DNA of 64,000 nt, taken from the NCBI GenBank assembly GCA_964030785.1, contig OZ034974.1, forward strand, positions 47,250,003 through 47,314,002, written 5' to 3'. The position numbers and the translations under genes were made by a program. This document shows positions 39,469 through 51,040 of this stretch, in pieces (within the stretch, counting starts at the first letter, position 1; the number at the start of each line of letters is the position of its first letter). Origin of the DNA: Siderastrea siderea. Its lineage: Eukaryota > Cnidaria > Anthozoa > Scleractinia > Rhizangiidae. Under the pieces are notes generated by a model that saw only the letters and a list, made by a program, of their open reading frames with translations, searched no databases and was not told the DNA's origin.

Positions 39469-40830
39469 ATGGAAGAAGTTAAAGATTCTAGTCAAAACTC
39501 GGATCTGGGAAAGGAAGAATTGGATAAAATCGAAGCACAAGCTCAAGCCGAAAATACCAAAAGAGCCGCTTCTTGGGGTATTAAGAAATTCGAGAAATGG
39601 TGCGAGAAACGACAGCTCAACGTCGATCTGAATTCTGTTACTTCGGCGGAGCTCAACGAAGTTCTAAGGAAGTTTTATGCGGAGGTTAAATCGGAAAAGG
39701 GCCAACCGTTAACCCCTAGTACCCTCACTGGCATACGAGCAGCGATTCATCGAAAACTAACTTCAGCCCCATTCAGCAGGACTATAAACATTTTACAAGA
39801 CAAAGAATTTCTTCCTGCGAACAAGATGTTCGAGGCAAAATGCAAACTGTACACTAAAGAAATGAATCCTAAACCTATGCATAAATCTGCAATTGCAGCT
39901 GGAGATATGACGAAGCTACGAGAATATTTTTCTGGAGGTTTAGGTTCAACTGCATGGACAGAACCAGAGCGACTTCTTGAGTTTGTGTGGTTTTCAATCT
40001 GCTTCTATTTTGGGCGCCGTGGTAGAGAAGGTTGGCGAGAACTCACCAAGCAGTCGTTCGGCATAAAAAAAGATGACTCAGGAGCACGGTATGTTACTGA
40101 AATGCAAACTGAACAAACAAAGAACTATCAAGGAGGATCAAAGCAAAAAGACCAAAGTTATTCCGATGTGCGAATGTACGAAAACTCGTCGCCGCTTGAT
40201 CCCGTTAGTTCTTTCGAGTTTTACATCCTCCGCCTTAATCCAAACTGTCAGGCTCTGTTTCAAACACCTAACAAGCACTTCAAGAAAGAGGGATCACAAT
40301 GGTTTCGAAATGAGCCGCTTGGCAAAAACAAGATCGCCAAACTCATGGAAAACATTTCCTTGAAAGCCGAATTGTCAGAAAAATACACGAATCACTGCAT
40401 TCGTGCCTCCACAGTCACATCTCTGTTTCAGCGCGGAGTTGACGCCAAACAGATTTGCGAGATCACTAAACACAAAGATGAAAGAAGCTTGACTCACTAC
40501 ATTTCTCAAACTTCAAGTGCACAAAAAAGGCATTGCTCCAGGCTTTTGCAAGAAGCGTTTGATGGCCATTCGTCCTCAGTAACATCTCAAGAGTCACACC
40601 GCTCATCAACAAATTCCGAAAGCAGCAACATCGCCGGTGCTAGTGCAATCACTTCAGTTTCTCAGTCACTGCAGAGTCAGTTTTTCTCGTTAGCCCAGCC
40701 ATATCCGAACTGCACTAAGCACATTCAAATCGGAACTTTGAACATCTATCAGAGTGCAGGTCCTTCTCATTCAACAGAAAGCGAAACCGTAAAACGACGC
40801 CGAGTAGTAATCGAAAATGACAGTGAGTAG
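39469..40830 (+). CDS. Crypton-like tyrosine recombinase (KIAA1958/DUF3504 type)
   Basis: An intact 453-residue protein. Residues 20-115 look like the helical core-binding domain (SWGIKKFEKWCEKRQ). The catalytic domain has the first Arg in FGRRGREGW (about 185), HxxR as NHCIRAS (308-311), and K/H plus the nucleophile Tyr in TKHKDERSLTHYI (Tyr about 345). This is the R-H-R-Y arrangement of tyrosine recombinases. The C-terminal 100 residues are Ser-rich and end in a basic KRRR. It may be a mobile Crypton or a domesticated gene of the KIAA1958/ZMYM/QRICH1 type. The complete frame contrasts with the dead transposase next door. Confidence 0.85.
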   Translation: MEEVKDSSQNSDLGKEELDKIEAQAQAENTKRAASWGIKKFEKWCEKRQLNVDLNSVTSAELNEVLRKFYAEVKSEKGQPLTPSTLTGIRAAIHRKLTSAPFSRTINILQDKEFLPANKMFEAKCKLYTKEMNPKPMHKSAIAAGDMTKLREYFSGGLGSTAWTEPERLLEFVWFSICFYFGRRGREGWRELTKQSFGIKKDDSGARYVTEMQTEQTKNYQGGSKQKDQSYSDVRMYENSSPLDPVSSFEFYILRLNPNCQALFQTPNKHFKKEGSQWFRNEPLGKNKIAKLMENISLKAELSEKYTNHCIRASTVTSLFQRGVDAKQICEITKHKDERSLTHYISQTSSAQKRHCSRLLQEAFDGHSSSVTSQESHRSSTNSESSNIAGASAITSVSQSLQSQFFSLAQPYPNCTKHIQIGTLNIYQSAGPSHSTESETVKRRRVVIENDSE

Positions 40831-41177
40831 AAACGTGTACTGACTAAGTGATTATCCTTGTATTTTCCATCTTTGTATCTTTTATTGTCTATTGCTGGAT
40901 TTTTCGGGAGACTTTTAGCTGTTTTCAGCCTATTTTCTTTCAAACACAGCTAATTTATTGGATTGAATTCGCAGGTAACTTGTGCCGGCAATTAGATAGT
41001 TAGATAATTTTGAGTTTATTTGAAGTATTGGGTCAACTCATTCAGAGCAAATTGTATATTTATGGAAAAGCCTCATTAAATTTGTCAGATTTCTTAATAT
41101 CATTTGGCCTTGTTTATTGATAATAATGATAATAAAATGACTTTTTTTCGGGAATATTGTTTATTTGCGCCCTTGTA

Positions 41178-41224
41178 GTGTCATTTGTGGCCCTCGCGCT
41201 TCGCGCTCGGGCCACAAATGACAC
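41178..41224. repeat. Right hairpin of Crypton-like unit
   Basis: Perfect 16-bp arms (GTGTCATTTGTGGCCC and its complement) enclose a 15-nt GC-rich loop (TCGCGCTTCGCGCTC). It lies 350 bp after the recombinase stop and resembles the motif upstream of the gene. Confidence 0.85.
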
Positions 41225-42477
41225 AGGCTTTTATTTAATAGATACCAAGAACAGTAAAAGCTTATTATATGTCACTAAAAAATATTAAGCTTAAACCACA
41301 TATAACTGAGGGCTCAATCAGTGGAAAGAGGGTGTATTGGAGACATATTAATATACTAAGGCCAAATTGACACCTTATACACAGCAGATAAAAATTGTCA
41401 AGGTAAAGATGCATGGTTTATCATGTTTCCGCCAATATTGCTATTAAGCGAGAAAAACAGGCCTAATTATTTAGGTAGCACAGTACTGGGTCACTTGGGT
41501 GACAATGTTATGGCAAAATTGATGAGAGTCAATTAAGTCGCCTTAAACCCTCTTTCCCTACCATTACAGCCCTTATATACAAGGAAGTCAATATGCAAAT
41601 TAACATTATAACACATTGTAAAATATATGTTTCAGGTACTTATAACGTTTTGGACATGCGTCCTCCTTATTAAAATACATTTTTGGTATGTTGTACACCC
41701 AGGAGTAAGGAAGTCAATTTATAATAGCATTGTGAGATATGTTTAAGGTACTTAACCGTTTGCACGTCAAGATATTAAGATACATTTAAGGTATGTTTTT
41801 GCGCTCAGAAACATCAAATACATTTTTAATATGTTTTTTCTACAAAAAAGGTACTGATTAAAGCTATGTATTTGGTATGTTAAAAAAGTGGCAGTTAAAT
41901 TACATTTTTGGTATATTTTTGATACTCAACTGGTATGCCTTGAAAATACACTTTTGGTATGTAATGCTAAAAACATACCTCATAATGATATGTATATCAA
42001 AAATGTATCCCTAGCACCCCAAAAACATATCAAAAAATTCGTGTGGGTATTTCATATGTTTTTGTCATATGTCATATCTTTTTTACATGTTTTTCATATG
42101 TTGCTCATATGTTTGTCATAGGTCGCTTGCCTAGTAGTGGTTGTTGACGTAAATCTTTTGATGATATGAAAGATTATCACACGCAACGACATCACCTGGA
42201 CAGCAACACAGCTGTGGCTCCCCCTTTGATGGATATCACCCTCTTTGAGATCATAATTCATCTTATCAACCTCCTCATTTAATTGTTAATTATACTATTG
42301 TATCTGCCAAAACTGTAATTCATGGGTACTGTGTCATTGATTAGAGCTACCTGTAAGGCAATGTAATGTTGACACAGATATTTTCTCTTACTTCACAATA
42401 ATGAGATATTATTTCTGTACAAAAATCAGTTGTAACAAAGTTCTCATTATCAAAAACAATACTTTTCTTATTTACAG
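41225..42477. other. Spacer with TACATTTTTGGTATG motifs
   Basis: Between about 41640 and 42120 a motif like TACATTTTTGGTATGTT recurs about seven times, first in one orientation and later inverted (ATATCAAAAATGTAT). It is probably a degenerate satellite or MITE cluster. Upstream exons of the 42.5-kb gene may lie further left but were not identified. Confidence 0.5.
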
Positions 42478-42556
42478 CAGCCAATGTCGATGAACTAAAG
42501 GTAAAAGAGGCATTGTTAAGTGCGGTGCGGGAATGCCAACACCTTAAAGAGCAAAG
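42478..42556 (+). CDS. Exon A of coiled-coil gene
   Basis: Acceptor TTATTTACAG and donor AAAG|GTGAAA bound a 79-nt exon coding NVDELKVKEALLSAVRECQH, a heptad-like helical segment. It leaves two bases that join the next exon to make Arg. A second CAG directly after the first gives a possible NAGNAG choice. Confidence 0.65.
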
Positions 42557-42679
42557 GTGAAATAATTGGATTAAGGCATGGATGATGCCCTTTAAAGCAT
42601 GATTGTTTTTACATTCTGTTTGCGTGTACTTGTCGTGTATGTTTTAATGACCGATTTATAAGTATATTTTTAATATCAG

Positions 42680-42710
42680 ACTGAGTTTACAGAACAAGGA
42701 ATACAAACAG
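42680..42710 (+). CDS. Exon B, 31 nt
   Basis: Acceptor TTTTTAATATCAG and donor CAG|GTGTGA bound a 31-nt micro-exon coding LSLQNKEYKQ after the split Arg codon. It continues the helical pattern and ends in phase 0. Confidence 0.62.
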
Positions 42711-43090
42711 GTGTGATGAAAATTTACATTAAACCTCTGTTATGTGAGTAAAGCCAAGGCCTAGGGGTTATCCCTTCCACCGTGCTGCAACTTGTGTTTA
42801 CTTAATTAGTATTCAATTTTGTTACAGTCGTGAACAATTAGGCTCAATAGACAAAGGAAATCAAGAATCAAACTAGGTTGGAAAATTTGAACCTGAACTT
42901 AATTTTGACCTGTGACATGTCTAGAATGCTGGAATGCCATGAATGAAGTAGCAATTATTGATCCAAGGTGTAAAATGTGGTTTGTTGACAGATGAAGTAC
43001 ATGTTTATTTCTATATGCAATGCAAGCAATTGCAGGATATTTTCTCTTGAAATGTTGGTCGACTAAATGATATTTTGATTGCCATTATAG

Positions 43091-43129
43091 GCACACAACA
43101 AGAAAAAAGAAAAAAGCGTGGAAAATGAG
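43091..43129 (+). CDS. Exon C, 39 nt
   Basis: Acceptor CCATTATAG and donor GAG|GTATAC bound 13 codons (AHNKKKEKSVENE), phase 0 on both sides. Confidence 0.6.
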
Positions 43130-44360
43130 GTATACACAGCAAATAGGGTTATGATACCTACCCTTACCAAATTGGCAGGCTGCTGCAGCTCTTTATTTTG
43201 ACTTACTTTTCACTGTAGCTTAACTGCAGATTGACTGTTATTTGACTGTTGGAGTTTGACTGCAGTTCTTTCAATTTTTGACTGTTGTATGACTTCCAAA
43301 TGTAGTCACAATGCAGCTATTCTGCAGTCAGTTATTTGACTGTTGGATTTTGACTGTAGTTCTTTGAATTTTTGACTGTTGTATGACTACAAAATACAGT
43401 CATAATGCAGCTGTTCTGCAGAGCAGCTATTCTGCAGTGAAGAAGCAGTCAAATTGCAGTCAAAGGTCATTTCAGGGAAAAGACTGAAAAGCCAGTGAAA
43501 AGACTGCCCATTAACTGCTTTTTGACTGCTCCTTTTAACTGCTCTTTGTCATAACACCTGGGTAAAATTTGACTTTGAAATTTTACTATTGTATCCCGTT
43601 AGAAGCATTTCTGAAACCCTTAACTGCTCAGATACTTACTATTATTACGCCTTGTCTCACGAAAGCAATAGCATCAATTTAAACTATTGCGGAAGGCTGT
43701 GGGTCTTGATAGAGTCGATAAACAGCACGTGTAGACAGTTACAGTTATATGTAGTGAAATTTATTGCGTTGACAATTAAAATTGGTCAAGTTATAAGGAA
43801 TACAAAATTGCATGTTTATTTCTAACATTGTTTTGTTTAATATTTATATTTTCTGTATAACAGATTAGAAAAACGTCTAAATTTAATAATTCACTTGGAC
43901 TAGAACCTTGCAAGCTCTAGATTTAAATGTAACGTACATCATTGACTCAATGACAAATTGTTCGAAAGCTCCCATCAGTGCATGGTTACTTCTCAGAAAG
44001 ATACAGTTTGGACAACAAACATTTTTGGGGAAGCAAGGAATCAAAAGCACAATACACAAGCTTCTGTTAATTTGTTGCAAAAAGACATTGATCAGTGGAC
44101 TTACCAGATGGAGCGGCGAGAAAATTCAGACGCAAATTCGTTTTTTCGCTCCGGTTGAAATATACCCTGCTGGATCACTGGCCGAAGCGCATGAACATTC
44201 ACACATTCTTCGTCTTGAGACGTCCACCAAATGCTGGTAAATCATGCAGAAATCAATTTCACGCTGATATTTAGTACGATAAGTTTAAACTGTTCAAAGT
44301 CTCACAGTGCAGTGGCGTTCAAAATCAGTAAACATGACATCCCACATGTGGGCGACGCTA
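43130..44360. other. Intron, GACTG/CTGCAG-rich part
   Basis: At about 43180-43560 TGACTGTT, TGACTGCAGTT and CTGCAG recur densely in both orientations. A similar patch lies at about 49905-50110 on the other side of the fold-back. These may be ends of one large degenerate element. The rest is ordinary AT-rich DNA. Confidence 0.45.
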
Positions 44361-44364
44361 AAAG

Positions 44365-44887
44365 GAGGAATGGTGGAATGGCGGAATGACGGAACGGCGG
44401 AAAATCACCCTAAATCCTAAAACGCGGAACGGCGGAAAATCGCCCCATATCCTAAAACGAGGAACGGTGGAAAATCACCCTAAATCCTAAAACGCGGAAC
44501 GGCGGAAAATCGCCCCGTATCCTAAAACGTGGAACGGTGGAAAATCACCCTAAATCCTAAAACACGGAACGGCGGAAAATCACCCATAATCCTAAAACGC
44601 GGGAAACAAAAATAGATGGCACTGATTCACGTGATTCGTTGTGACGAAAAAACACTCACACTTTGCCAAATGGGGGCGACCCTAAAACGCAGAATGGTGG
44701 AATGACGGAACGGCGGAATATCACCCTAAATCCTAAAACGCGGAACAGCGGAAAATCACCCCATATCCTAAAACGCGGAACGGCGGAAAATCACCCTAAA
44801 TCCTAAAACGCGGAACAGAGGGAAATCACCCCATATCCTAAGACGCGGAACGGCGGAAAATCACCATAAATCTTAATACGTGGAACG
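44365..44887. repeat. Subterminal array, about 36-bp units
   Basis: The unit is CGGAACGGCGGAAAATCACC followed by CTAAATCCTAAAACG, repeated with variants (CGCCCCATAT, ACAGCGG). About twelve copies are in the left end and three at the right end (48960-49095). A segment with ATAGATGGCACTGATTCACG interrupts it near 44612. Confidence 0.9.
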
Positions 44888-45226
44888 TTAAAAATTGGAG
44901 GAAGCTAATAAATCCCTGAAAGTAACGAAAGTAACGATGCCCCCGATAGTAGCGACCCATTCAATACTTATCATCGACAGATAGATGGAAAATTGGGTTG
45001 GACCCAAAGAATATAGACGGCAATGGCGTGATGTAAAGACATTGATAAACAAAAATTCACAGTTTTTATGTACTGGCATTATTTTCATTATGTTGTCTGA
45101 AAAGTTGACAGTTTTTGACCTCTTAAAATAACGACCCCCTGGTAAAGCAGAGTATATAACGTATAAATTGCATTCCGCAGTCATAATTATGCCATTGCTT
45201 TTACACCAAGTGATACAGTGATACAA
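44888..45226 (-). CDS. 112-codon frame in left arm, doubtful
   Basis: A 112-residue open frame with Cys and hydrophobic stretches, no recognisable domain. Its mirror copy is at 48620-48958. Because the arms are nearly identical at the DNA level, conservation of the frame proves nothing. It is reported because it is the only long frame of the element. Confidence 0.25.
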   Translation of the reverse strand: MYHCITWCKSNGIIMTAECNLYVIYSALPGGRYFKRSKTVNFSDNIMKIMPVHKNCEFLFINVFTSRHCRLYSLGPTQFSIYLSMISIEWVATIGGIVTFVTFRDLLASSNF

Positions 45227-45940
45227 GACACGAAATACAATTTGATCGCACTGTCAACGACGCAACAGAATTGACAGCTAGCCAGTCACTTTCCGGTAAG
45301 GTAAATATCTTTATATCTCGGATAACTGGCTTTGTTTTCGGATCTTAATTACTTTTTGTCATAAATCACGTTAAATTTGAGTGGTCACTTTAATTTGCAC
45401 ATTGTGGATGATACAAAATGTTTCTTGCCATTAGTTGCTTTTAGCTGCCGAAAAGCGCATTTTTTTTGTCACGCAACAAAGCGAAGGCACAAATTTAGCT
45501 AAATTTGAGAACTGATGTCCGGTGACGAGATCGCAATGCTGGACTGACACATACATACACATAACCTGCTTATACACGGTCCTGTGAAGACCCACCCTCA
45601 AGAAATAGAGCATAACGCATTCTATAATACTATATCTCGTGCATGATATTGTTATTTTCCTAGGTTATCTTCGTCATCTTAATATTTGGGTAAATATATT
45701 TTGATTTATTTGCTTGAAAAGGGGGTTCACTTTAGTTTAAATTGCTAAAGAGGGGATCACTTTAGTTTATTTGCAGAAAGCAATTTCCTTTAGTTCTTTT
45801 TCAATTTTAATTTCCAAAATTAATCCATTGCTTTTTTAGGCTTAGGTTACGAAACACAAAGCACAGCATATATGTACAGTTGCTGTTACATGTAATAGTA
45901 ATTCCTGTTAAAGTTCGTGTTACGTTAATGTTAGCTCAGT

Positions 45941-46767
45941 ATGATTTTTATGACTTTTTAAATGTTTTTTTTCTGATTTATTATTGTAATTTGGACTTTG
46001 TTTAAGTAGACGAAGCTAGTCACGGCTAATGAAACTGTATAAAAATATCAAAATATACTTCTGATTTTAGTATAAGTATTTAGCATTTTAAGAATAACAT
46101 ATCTTGATTAATGAATCGACTGATAAACGATTGAGTGACTACAGAAAAAACAGAAAAAACAGTCCAAATTATCGTTTTCATTAGTTTATTTCTGTCTCTG
46201 TGACTTTGAAAATTAAAAGAGAATCACGAAGAGAAGTGCAAGATTTAGTTTAGATTAGTTTATTACAATGTAATATTAATTTTTCTTAGGTAGGTAGTTA
46301 GTACACACGACCCCTCAAGCATGTATTTGCTTTAAAACAGATCGTGGTTAAATAAAGGTTTATTATTATTATTATTAGATTCGCAGATGTCTTCTATTGT
46401 GTTTTACGGTAGTAAACTGTTGATTTTTATGACTTTTTAAATGTTTTTTTTCTGATTTATTATTGTAATTTGGACTTTGTTTAAGTAGACGAAGTTAGTC
46501 ACGGCTAATGAAACTGTATAAAAATATCAAAATATACTTCTGATTTTAGTATAAGTATTTAGCATTTTAAGAATAACATATCTTGATTAATGAATCGACT
46601 GATAAACGATTGAGTGACTACAGAAAAAACAGAAAAAACAGTCCAAATTATCGTTTTCATTAGTTTATTTCTGTCTCTGTGACTTTGAAAATTAAAAGAG
46701 AATCACGAAGAGAAGTGCAAGATTCGCAGATGTCTTCTGTTGTGTTTTACGGTAGTAAACTGTTGAA
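45941..46767. repeat. Direct duplication inside the fold-back
   Basis: About 300 bp beginning GATTTTTATGACTTTTTAAA at 45941 recur at 46413 with very few changes. A 45-bp piece beginning ATTCGCAGATGTCTTCT is likewise at 46378 and 46723. Between them lies AATAAAGGTTTATTATTATT at 46354, which looks like the 3' tail of a retroposed element. Confidence 0.85.
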
Positions 46768-46813
46768 GGCGGCGGTGAGGTATGGGAATATGAAGCTAGT
46801 TACAATTCGCGCT

Positions 46814-47138
46814 GTACAGGTGAGGGGTCGCGGGACACCTTGCAGTTGAACATTAGCGCCATTTGGCTAAGCGTGACTATTTTTTCGTCACAACGAATCA
46901 CGTGAATCAGTGCCATCTATTTTTGTTTCCTGCGTTTTAGGATTATGGGTGATTTTCCGCAGTTCCGCGTTTTAGGATATAGGGTGATTTTCCACCGTTC
47001 CTCGTTTTAGGACTTAGGGTGATTTTCCGCCGTTCCGCCATTCCGTCATTCCGCCATTCTTCATTTTAGGGTCGACCGCCAAATGGCGCTAATGCTCAAC
47101 TGCAAGGTGTCCCGCGACCCCTCACCTGTACTTGCACT
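46814..47138. repeat. Central inverted repeat of fold-back
   Basis: ACAGGTGAGGGGTCGCGGGA and the following about 30 bp occur at 46815 and, inverted, up to 47138. These flank a core with the same CGGAAAATCACCC-type repeats as the outer ends. It may be a separate short element or the fold-back's former terminus. Confidence 0.8.
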
Positions 47139-47570
47139 TCTCTTCGTGATTCTCTTTTAATTTTCAAAGTCACAGAGACAGAAATAAACTAATGAAAACG
47201 ATAATTTGGACTGTTTTTTCTGTTTTTTCTGTAGTCACTCAATCGTTTATCAGTCGATTCATTAATCAAGATATGTTATTCTTATACTAAAATGCTAAAT
47301 ACTTATACTAAAATCAGAAGTATATTTTGATATTTTTATACAGTTTCATTAGCCGTGACTAACTTCGTCTACTTAAACAAAGTCCAAATTACAATAACAA
47401 ATCAGAAAAAAAAACATTTAAAATGTCATAAAAATCATACTGAGCTAACATTAACGTAACACGAACTTTAACAGGAATTACTATTACATGTAACAGCAAC
47501 TGTACATATATGCTGTGCTTTGTGTTTCGTAACCTAAGCCTAAAAAAGCAATGGATTAATTTTGGAAATT

Positions 47571-48029
47571 CAATTAACATGAAAATAAAAAATCGAGTGA
47601 TTGAATCGAACGATGGGCTAAAAAGTAACAAAACTATACTTTAACTATTTAGTTTGGAAAACATGAATAAAAGTTTAATAAGATTGCCTTTGTTATCGAC
47701 ACTCCGTATACCGATAAGCTAATAGAACTGAGAATACAATAAGGGGTGCTGAATGGTACTGTAAGAACGGGTATCAAAAAATTGTTATACGATATCCAAA
47801 TCTCGGAAGTGTTTTTAATGGGTCGCTAGGTCTCGTTTTAGTGTGTTTCTTTCCGTTTCGTTGGAGTTGAAAACGTTTTGCCCGACATCAGATGAGTCAT
47901 GGAATTTACCATTCGCCACCCTAGCGTGGTATACTACAAGACTTAGAGAGTCGATTTGGCCCGAAAAGCCAGTCCTCTTCGTTTTAAAATACTGTCGCAA
48001 GACGGTTTACTAAAATATGTTAAAAATAA
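47571..48029. other. Right-arm specific insertion
   Basis: The sequence from CAATTAACATG to GTTAAAAATAATT has no counterpart in the left arm, where the flanking sequence is continuous. It shows no clear terminal repeats. It could be an insertion here or a deletion from the left arm. Confidence 0.65.
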
Positions 48030-48619
48030 TTAAAATTGAAAAAGAACTAAAGGAAATTGCTTTCTGCAAATAAACTAAAGTGATCCCCTCTTTAGCAATT
48101 TAAACTAAAGTGAACCCCCTTTTCAAGCAATAAATCAAAATATATTTACCCAAATATTAAGATGACGAAGATAACCTAGGAAAATAACAATATCATGCAC
48201 GAGATATAGTATTATAGAATGCGTTATGCTCTATTTCTTGGGGGTGGGTCTTCACAGGACCGTGTATAAGCAGGTTATGTGTATGTATGTGTGAGTCCAG
48301 CAATTTGCAATCTCGTCACCGGACATCAGTTCTCAAATTTGTGCCTTCGTTTTGTTGCGTGACAAAAAAAAATGCGCTTTTCGGCAGCTAAAAGCAACTA
48401 ATGGCAAGAAACATTTTGTATCATCCACAATGTGCAAATTAAAGTGACCACTCAAATTTAACGTGATTTATGACAAAAAGTAATTAAAACCTACTCAGAT
48501 CGATCCGAAAACAAAGCCAGTTATCCGAGATAAAAAGGTATTTACCTTACCGGAAAGTGACTGGCTAGCTGTCAATTCTGTTGCGTCGTTGACAGTGCGA
48601 TCAAATTGTATTTCGTGTC

Positions 48620-48958
48620 TTGTATCACTGTATCACTTGGTGTAAAAGCAATGGCATAATTATGACTGCGGAATGCAATTTATACGTTATATACTCTGCT
48701 TTACCAGGGGGTCGTTATTTTAAGGGGTCAAAAACTGTCAACTTTTCAGACAACATAATGAAAATAATGCCAGTACATAAAAACTGTGAATTTTTGTTTA
48801 TCAATGTCTTTACATCACGCCATTGCCGTCTATATTCTTTGGGTCCAAACCAATTTTCCATCTATCTGTCGATGATAAGTATTGAATGGGTCGCTACTAT
48901 CGGGGGCATCGTTACTTTCGTTACTTTCAGGGATTTATTAGCCTCCTCCAATTTTTAA
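48620..48958 (+). CDS. 112-codon frame in right arm, doubtful
   Basis: The inverted copy of the frame at 44888-45226. It differs at two residues (Arg to Gly, Thr to Asn). No domain is seen and coding status is unlikely. Confidence 0.25.
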   Translation: MYHCITWCKSNGIIMTAECNLYVIYSALPGGRYFKGSKTVNFSDNIMKIMPVHKNCEFLFINVFTSRHCRLYSLGPNQFSIYLSMISIEWVATIGGIVTFVTFRDLLASSNF

Positions 48959-49098
48959 CGTTCCACGTTTTAAGATTTATGGTGATTCTCCGCCGTTCCG
49001 CGTGTTAGGATATGGGGTGATTTCCCGCCGTCCCGCGTTTTAGGATTTAGGGTGATTTTCCGCCGTTCCGTCATTCCGCCATTCCGCGTTCCATTGTT

Positions 49099-50757
49099 GT
49101 TTGCAGTTCATTCTAAGCATATCTAAGTTCGTTTTTTGATGTCGCCTTGAAACATTCTGAGGAAAATGAAGAACATACGAACAAAAACACGACCTCATGA
49201 CCAACGCTTCAACCGTTGACCGCCAAAGTAACCGCCGTAAAGTCAAGCGCGCATTCCGCGGGTATCAGTTTACATATCACGTGTAGTCTCCTGATGATAT
49301 GTTTTGCTCATTGAAAACGTACAAAACACTGTTGGACAGAAATATTTTGAGGAAAGCCGAAGTACTTTACAAGAAAGAATGTTTGAGAACAAAGGATTTA
49401 CCTTTGAAGTATTTAGAAACATTGCATACATGTCCGATGGAAATTGATCGCATGCTGTTGGCCATGACGTCTGCAAACATGTTGAAACTGGAGAGCACGG
49501 TAAATAAGACGTCCTTTTAGCACTCGTGATCCCAAAGTTTCGAATTTTGCCGGGCTGCAGTAAGAGGTGTGTAAATGCTGCAAAATGCACAGAGGAGCAT
49601 CGTTTATGCAGAGGTTTGTTCGAAGGGGCTTTACTAGTAAATATTCCTGATGGATAAAACTTGAAACAAGAAGCAGTGTGGTGAGTCAGTAAACACTTCA
49701 TGCCGACTAGTATCTGTTTTCGTTGGCCTGGGCCGTGATCTGTTCTGCATTTCTAGATAGCTGCGGCTTTCATTGGGACTTAAAATTGTTTGTGAGCGCA
49801 ACCAGGGTTGCGCTGAATTAAATAAAGGTTAGCAGTCAAAGTGTAGTCAACATTAAGTTTTCTTTTACATGGCATTAACTAAAGAAAGATGACGGAAGTG
49901 TGCAGAATATTAATATTTTATTTACTGCTTGAGAAGCCAAACTGTAGTCATTCACCAGCATAAAATCGGCTGCTAAATAACTGCAGCTTAACTGCTGCAG
50001 AACTTAGTTCGTTGCAGTCAAACAGCAGCGTGCAGTTTTTGCTAAATGCTGTAAACTGGCTGTCATTTGACTGTCAAATGGCTGCAGAAAGGCTGCTAGT
50101 CAAAGTTAAGCCAAATGGCGGTCATTTTACAGGGCTTCCATTTTCGTACGGGTATACTGAAATTGCCTTGAATAATGACAGTTCCTTTACCGCTTTTTCG
50201 TTTTCTCATACCAGAAGATGCTTAGTTAATGTTGATAGAATATTCTTAATTATTATCATACTTTCTCTTCTTACAACGATTTCGCACAGTAAACCAAAAA
50301 ACTGTTTCGATACTCAGGGCTCAATGAATCACAACTAGAAAAAAATTAAATTCCAAGAAGAATTTATTTATTATGGGATGTCCTGACCATTTGACATCTT
50401 GGAGTTCCTTTGAAACTAACACTGTTTCTTAAGACGCTTTAACAGAGAAAATGTCTGTCTCAAGCTAATATGCACACCAAACCTTGCAATTCAAAGCTGA
50501 ACATCTTAGGTTTCCTTTTGAAATACATTGTTTGACGGAAATGAACAAGCACATCGCAAACAATGGATGTTTTGTTTACTGGCTGGATACTAGGCAATAC
50601 TGTATTTAGCAAAAAGGATGTTATTATTAAAATTTCGTTCTCTATTTTGAGATCGATGTTCATCTGTATGCTTTCTTGTTTTGTTAATTTAAATCTTATC
50701 ATATACCTGGTAATTGTTATTATACTTTCAACTAATATGATTTATTTTCTGTCACAG
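49099..50757. other. Intron, no supported gene
   Basis: Frames at 49270-49701 (minus), 50012-50338 and 50563-50850 (plus) have no domain support. A CTGCAG/TGACTG-rich patch lies at about 49905-50110. Confidence 0.5.
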
Positions 50758-50787
50758 GACAATGGAATGGAACAAAGTGAAGAAGAG
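50758..50787 (+). CDS. Exon D, 30 nt
   Basis: Acceptor TTTCTGTCACAG and donor GAG|GTATGC bound ten codons (DNGMEQSEEE), phase 0 both sides. It joins exon C across a 7.6-kb intron that contains the fold-back. Confidence 0.6.
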
Positions 50788-50832
50788 GTATGCAGTTACT
50801 ATCTATGTGCATATGAAATAGCGCAGATTGGG

Positions 50833-51040
50833 TTGGTCTGGACTGGCTAGACTATGTTGATCTGGACTGGCTGGACTGGACTCGGTCTGGACTGGCTGGA
50901 CTGGACTCGGTCTGGACTGACTGGACTGGACTTGGTCTGGACTGGACCTGGTCTGGACTAGCTGGACTGGACTTGGTTTGGCTGGCTGGACTGGACTTGG
51001 GCTGGACTCAGTCTTAACTGGCCAGACTGGACCTGGTCTG
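50833..51040. repeat. GGACTGGCTGGACT minisatellite
   Basis: Imperfect tandem repeats of GGTCTGGACTGGCTGGACT with variants (GGACTCGG, GGACTTGG), about 10 units, inside the intron after exon D. Confidence 0.9.

Larger units (their letters stand above)
44365..49098. mobile_element. Giant fold-back (inverted repeat) element, about 4.7 kb
   Basis: The left arm (about 44365-46248) and right arm (about 47138-49098) are inverted copies with very high identity: two 112-codon frames inside them differ at only two residues. The outer ends are tandem arrays of GGAACGGCGGAAAATCACCC-type units. The right arm has an extra block of about 460 bp (about 47571-48029) absent from the left. The centre holds a partial direct duplication of arm sequence and a second, smaller inverted repeat. 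It lies in an intron of the coiled-coil gene. No transposase is seen. Confidence 0.88.

Noticed and set aside
49270..49701. 143-codon minus-strand frame with many Cys and Ser
   Set aside because: No family features and no splice or start support; kept as intron sequence.
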